Part shown: positions 60,864 through 64,000 of the stretch, piece after piece
Position numbering within the stretch: position 1 is the first letter of the stretch
Layout: every line of letters starts with the position of its first letter
Assembly: GCA_009760855.2 (NCBI GenBank)
Contig: WPIO01000339.1
Location: 16,488 to 80,487, forward strand
Length of the DNA: 64,000 nt
Origin: Cristatella mucedo
Taxonomy: Eukaryota > Bryozoa > Phylactolaemata > Cristatellidae
Direction of reading: 5' to 3'
Program-made: the position numbers and the translations under genes
The notes under the pieces: generated by a model
Databases searched by the model: none
What the model was told of the DNA's origin: nothing
The model's input: the letters and a program-made list of their open reading frames with translations, nothing else

Positions 60864-62077
60864 AAGTTTTAACGCCGAAGGCTCGGCGGGTAAGCTTGAC
60901 CTGCCGCTTACCTAGCGGTGTAACCTAGCGCCTACTGCCGTTCGGTGAGTTCCTTTGCACAATAAGCTGGCCGCCACAAAACGAGCCTTTCTGTCGGTGA
61001 CCTGCTTATCGTTACCAGAGGGCGTCATGAGTTCGCGGCGTTAATTAGATAGCGAGACACACGAATTGGGATTTTACTGAACTTTATTCGCAAGCGCACA
61101 AAATCGCTGTGCGTCTAGTTTAGCCTTATCTCCACACTCCTCGCACGTTCTCAACAGCACTAACACTCTTGCCGATGGAATACTTCTCCACACTGAGCAC
61201 GAACCAGAGCCTAAACCCTAACCGGAGAACTAGAACTCGGTTTCAACCAGTGCGGCAGGAATACTCCACACACGCCACCTCAAGCACTCTTGCAGAGGGA
61301 ACACTTCTCCACACAGAGTGCGAACCGGAGCCTATACCCTAACCGGAGAACTAGAGCTCCACACGTTCCAACTACGTCCAGCTCCCACCGGCCAATCCCT
61401 ATGCCGAGACCGCGTGCTAGCTCGAGCACACAAAACACAAAAGTAACACAAAATGCCAGCTCGAGCGCGATACGACCGTATTCGGTGGAGTCCACTGAAT
61501 CATCCTAGCCCAGTCTTGTCCTGTTCCGTCCATCGTCGGCGGACAGCCAGCCCTCCTCCCTCGCTTTCAGAAAAAAACGAGTTCCGACGGCGTCGAAGCA
61601 CGGAGCCGGACCAAAGACAGACGACAAAAAAACCATAGACAAAAGACCAAGAGTGAGCGTCGCTCGACTCTTAAATACCAAGCTGAGACAATGAGGCAAG
61701 AGCTTAGTGGTATTGGGCCCGACAACGTGGCTCATTACGGTAAGGAACAAATACCGGTACTAGGCCACTGCAATGTCCCCTCTGTTCTGCTTGAATGGCG
61801 AATGGGTTCCAGACGATTCTTTCGGACAGAGTGGTGGCGGAGGTTGACAGGCCAGCCAACATCTATCAGCAGCTTCCGTGGGTATCGGACTAATTCTAAG
61901 GCCGAATCGCCACCGCTCGTCTCAGAGCTTCCTGGCTTGCTCTTAAGAGCTTCCTCTCTAACCGCACTGAGGCTCCTCTCTGGCTCACTGCTCCAGGACA
62001 ACGGAGTTCTAGCCTGCCTCCGAAAAGCACTTGGTCGCACATAAAGTCAGCCAAGGCCAGCAGGGCGCTACAAAGTA
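60864..62077 (+). mobile_element. R3 candidate transposon in duplication copy 2
   Basis: Counterpart of 55,171-56,382, with the same hairpins at 60,873-60,912. The 3' end reads GGCGCTACAAAG and is followed by TATTTAGAAA, so the flanking TA is kept although the adjoining R1 bases are deleted. Confidence 0.5.
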
Positions 62078-62154
62078 TTTAGAAATAAATTGAATTAACT
62101 GAGGGTGCTATAGCAAATTTATTGTTACTAATATTTAGATTACCAATTAAGAGG
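62078..62154 (+). repeat. R1 tail, duplication copy 2, and original right flank
   Basis: AGAAATAAATTGAATTAACT and the AT-rich tail match 56,393-56,465. GAGGCCCAGCCCAATC beyond it matches the R1 continuation at 22,480 (GAGGCTCACCCCAATC). The right flank is therefore the ancestral one. Confidence 0.65.
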
Positions 62155-62990
62155 CCCAGCCCAATCAAACACAGGCACAGAGGTAGGCCTACATACATAC
62201 TTTACGTCTACCTTCTGCTAACGAGCCGCAGCAGGTGGAAGCCATATTTTGAGCCGATCTATTTATCTCTCACTACGGTGGCAATGCTGATGGCAGCTGT
62301 TGCACAGCTGCAGTTAGTTTTGTCTGCCTAGCAATGCAGCAGCGCAGGACCGTGTTCTGCCTGAGAAGCCCCATCTTCACAGCCACTCTACTGCTGGGAT
62401 ATGTGAGTTTACTCGGCTAAATGTTACCTGCCTCTGCTAAGGTTCGTTTTTTAACGGGCAGTTTGTAGCTTGCGAAACAACAGTCACCATGCCTTTTGAA
62501 GTGCGTCTTTTCGTTTAAGTTTTGAAACTGGAATACTAGAAGCCATTTCTTAGCCTCGTGATCGTGGATCACCGGCGCGTGGTCCTGAAGCAGTGACCTG
62601 TCGTTTTTCAAGGATCTTTTGAAAATTGTTTTGATTTGGCGACGACTCTTCTATTGCACCTGCTGCTGCCTTTGCACCACACTTAAAAGCTGAGTTTGCT
62701 CTATCACCTGAAAATGCTGCTGTGGCTAATGCCACGGTGTCTGCATGAATGCATCTCCAGCATATGCTGCTGACTCATGCCGAGGAAATACAAAACGAGG
62801 AGGAAGTTACTATAATAAACAATAACTCACTTCTTGAGGGTTCAAAATCTCGAGGATGTCTCTAGTGAATCACAAGCAAAGTTTTGGTCTCAATGAAGCA
62901 CTGAAAGGGGTTACTAGGGTACTTTCATGTCCATCAAGTATCAAGCACTTGCTTAAAAAATGAACGCCGTGTCTAAATACATTTTAAATA
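62155..62990 (+). repeat. R1 remnant then R2 partial copy
   Basis: After a short R1 continuation, R2 begins near 62,240 with GAGCCGATCTATTTATCT and 'ctcactacggtgg', homologous to 37,905 and 49,675. Type 1 alanine-rich DNA is at 62,280-62,330. Type 2 follows at 62,650-62,790 (SIAPAAAFAPHLKAEFAL, SPENAAVANATVSA), broken by a TGA at about 62,745 and resuming in another frame as NASPAYAADS. Confidence 0.62.
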
Positions 62991-63898
62991 TAAATATAAT
63001 AATTCAGTTTGATAAAGCACATCGAGAACGTAATCTCTCTCTAGGTGCTTTACATTTGCTGTAAAGTGAAATCAATGGAATGGTAAGTAAAACTTCACAC
63101 GCAGGTCGGAAGGGAGTTTCAGGCTTTGGGAGCATATGAACTAAATGCACGGTCTCTAAAGGATTTAAGGTTTGTATGAGGTATTTCTAGACTGTCGGAT
63201 TCCGAAAAGCGGGCGGTACGACGCTTGGCCTGATAGGGTTGTATATCTGACAGATAGGCTGGAGCCATAGAATGAAGGGACCTAAAAGTGAGCGACAAAA
63301 CCTTGAAGTCAATCCGTTGCTTGACTGGTAGCCAGTGCAGGTCTGCGAGAAGTGGAGTAATGTGGCAACTGCGATGCTCACGACACACAAGCCTAGCTGC
63401 AGAGTTTTGCACCAACTGCAATCGTCTAATCGCACATGCTGGTAGGCCAGAAAGCAGTGAGTTGCAGAAGTCGAGACGGGCTGTCATGAATGCATGGACC
63501 AACTTAGATGTGGTTCTTTATTGTATATCTTTACCTATTATCATCTTTATTATTTATTGTAGATCTTTATCTAAACAAGTCCGAATTTTAGCAACGTAAT
63601 GAAGCTGAAAGTAGGCGGATTTGACTGTGGAGCTGATATGGTCGTCTAACGAGAGGTCGCTTTGGAATGGGACACCTAGATTTCGAGCTGATTCAACTGG
63701 AGATATGCTGGCAGAGCCAATTTTGAGAGTCAGCCTTTCCAATCTCTGGATCACACTGGGTTTGCCCATAACTAGTAAGTTAGTTTTATCATCGTTAAGT
63801 TTTAGAAAATTTGCTGCCATCCATGTGCGGATGTTATCAATGCATGCATCTAGTGAGTTTAGAGAATTTGAGGTGCTCGAAGGCTGTGAGGGATCGCA
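62991..63898 (-). mobile_element. LINE-A copy, reverse, with internal deletion and insertion
   Basis: The tail is at 62,995-63,050 in reverse. About 200 bp of 3' UTR and C-terminus are missing near 63,095. The frame at 63,119-63,502 covers [20 protein letters not shown] to [10 protein letters not shown]. The frame at 63,554-63,820 covers MAANFLKLNDDKTNLLVMG to KIRTCLDKD. An AT-rich insertion of about 40 bp at 63,515-63,556 separates them. Just 5' the Trp codon at 63,821-63,823 is intact (IRTWMAAN). The copy stops abruptly at about 63,898 against R2 sequence. Confidence 0.9.
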
Positions 63899-64000
63899 GC
63901 TGATGCAGATTCGTGGTCGAGCCTGGTCTCTCCGGCTGGCCTGTTACCTCTGGATGCCTTCATCAGTTCGCCATTCGTCGACGGAGTGCAGATTGCTTCT
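63899..64000 (+). repeat. R2 fragment at the window end
   Basis: GTTCGCCATTCGTCGACGGA and GTGCAGATTGCTTCT match 34,330-34,362 and 51,965-51,995, the third alanine-rich block of R2. It continues beyond the window. Confidence 0.65.

Larger units (their letters stand above)
56466..62154 (+). repeat. 5.7-kb direct tandem duplication, copy 2
   Basis: Nearly identical to 50,760-56,465. Differences seen: T/G at 50,793/56,499; one extra T near 56,648; loss of 13 bp (AACGTACTGGCAT, 52,659-52,671) after 58,365; C/T at 53,131/58,825; one extra T near 58,890; loss of AA near 59,304; loss of TA near 59,485; one extra A near 60,420; one extra T near 60,847; T/G near 62,034; and T/C plus a 7-bp loss near 62,075. 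After 62,154 the original right flank continues. Confidence 0.97.

Noticed and set aside
1-64000. Bacterial-style operons, phage, toxin or defence systems
   Set aside because: No ribosome-binding-site-spaced gene strings or known prokaryotic domains. Coding remnants are eukaryotic retroelements and zinc fingers.

Overview
This is repeat-dominated eukaryotic, almost certainly metazoan, nuclear DNA. The support is CR1/L2-like non-LTR retrotransposons with APE-type endonuclease and YADD-type reverse transcriptase, a tRNA-derived SINE, a decayed C2H2 zinc-finger array and kilobase-scale (GA)n/(CT)n tracts. I see no intact gene, rRNA, functional tRNA, operon or CRISPR. The species cannot be named from this sequence; an invertebrate or basal chordate is a guess. 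All family names below (LINE-A, LINE-B, R1, R2, R3) are my labels, based on eye alignment of copies inside this window, so boundaries are approximate.

Layout. 0-4.4 kb: an R3 fragment, a LINE-A 3' end and unassigned DNA. 4.46-6.64 kb: (GA)n. 6.9-8.8 kb: R1 in reverse. 8.8-9.45 kb: LINE-A tail and LINE-B relic. 9.7-12.1 kb: R2 in reverse. 12.8-13.5 kb: LINE-A in reverse. 13.56-15.69 kb: (GA)n. 15.7-18.5 kb: two R1 copies in reverse. 18.5-19.9 kb: unassigned spacer. 19.9-20.4 kb: old LINE-A. 20.4-22.5 kb: R1 forward. 22.9-24.4 kb: 28-bp minisatellite with an inverted block. 24.4-30.9 kb: (CT)n tracts enclosing R1, a LINE-A tail and a SINE. 30.9-39.2 kb: two long R2 units, the second carrying a LINE-B insertion. 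40.5-41.0 kb: zinc-finger pseudogene. 41.7-44.9 kb: two LINE-A relics with facing 3' ends. 44.9-49.6 kb: mostly unassigned. 49.6-64 kb: R2, R1, LINE-A and R3 mosaics, including a nearly identical 5.7-kb direct tandem duplication at 50,760-62,154.

Most notable are: the tandem duplication with a 3-bp microhomology junction; the R2 family, whose copies repeatedly carry two alanine-rich exon-like reading frames 0.4-0.5 kb apart; a fixed polarity between R1 and the (CT)n tracts, with the same R1-to-(CT)n junction in two opposite copies; a roughly mirror-symmetric layout centred near 19.5 kb; R3 as a candidate non-autonomous DNA transposon flanked by TA; and a SINE whose 3' end resembles the LINE-A tail. 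No cellular pathway is encoded here; what can be read is repeat biology and gene relics.
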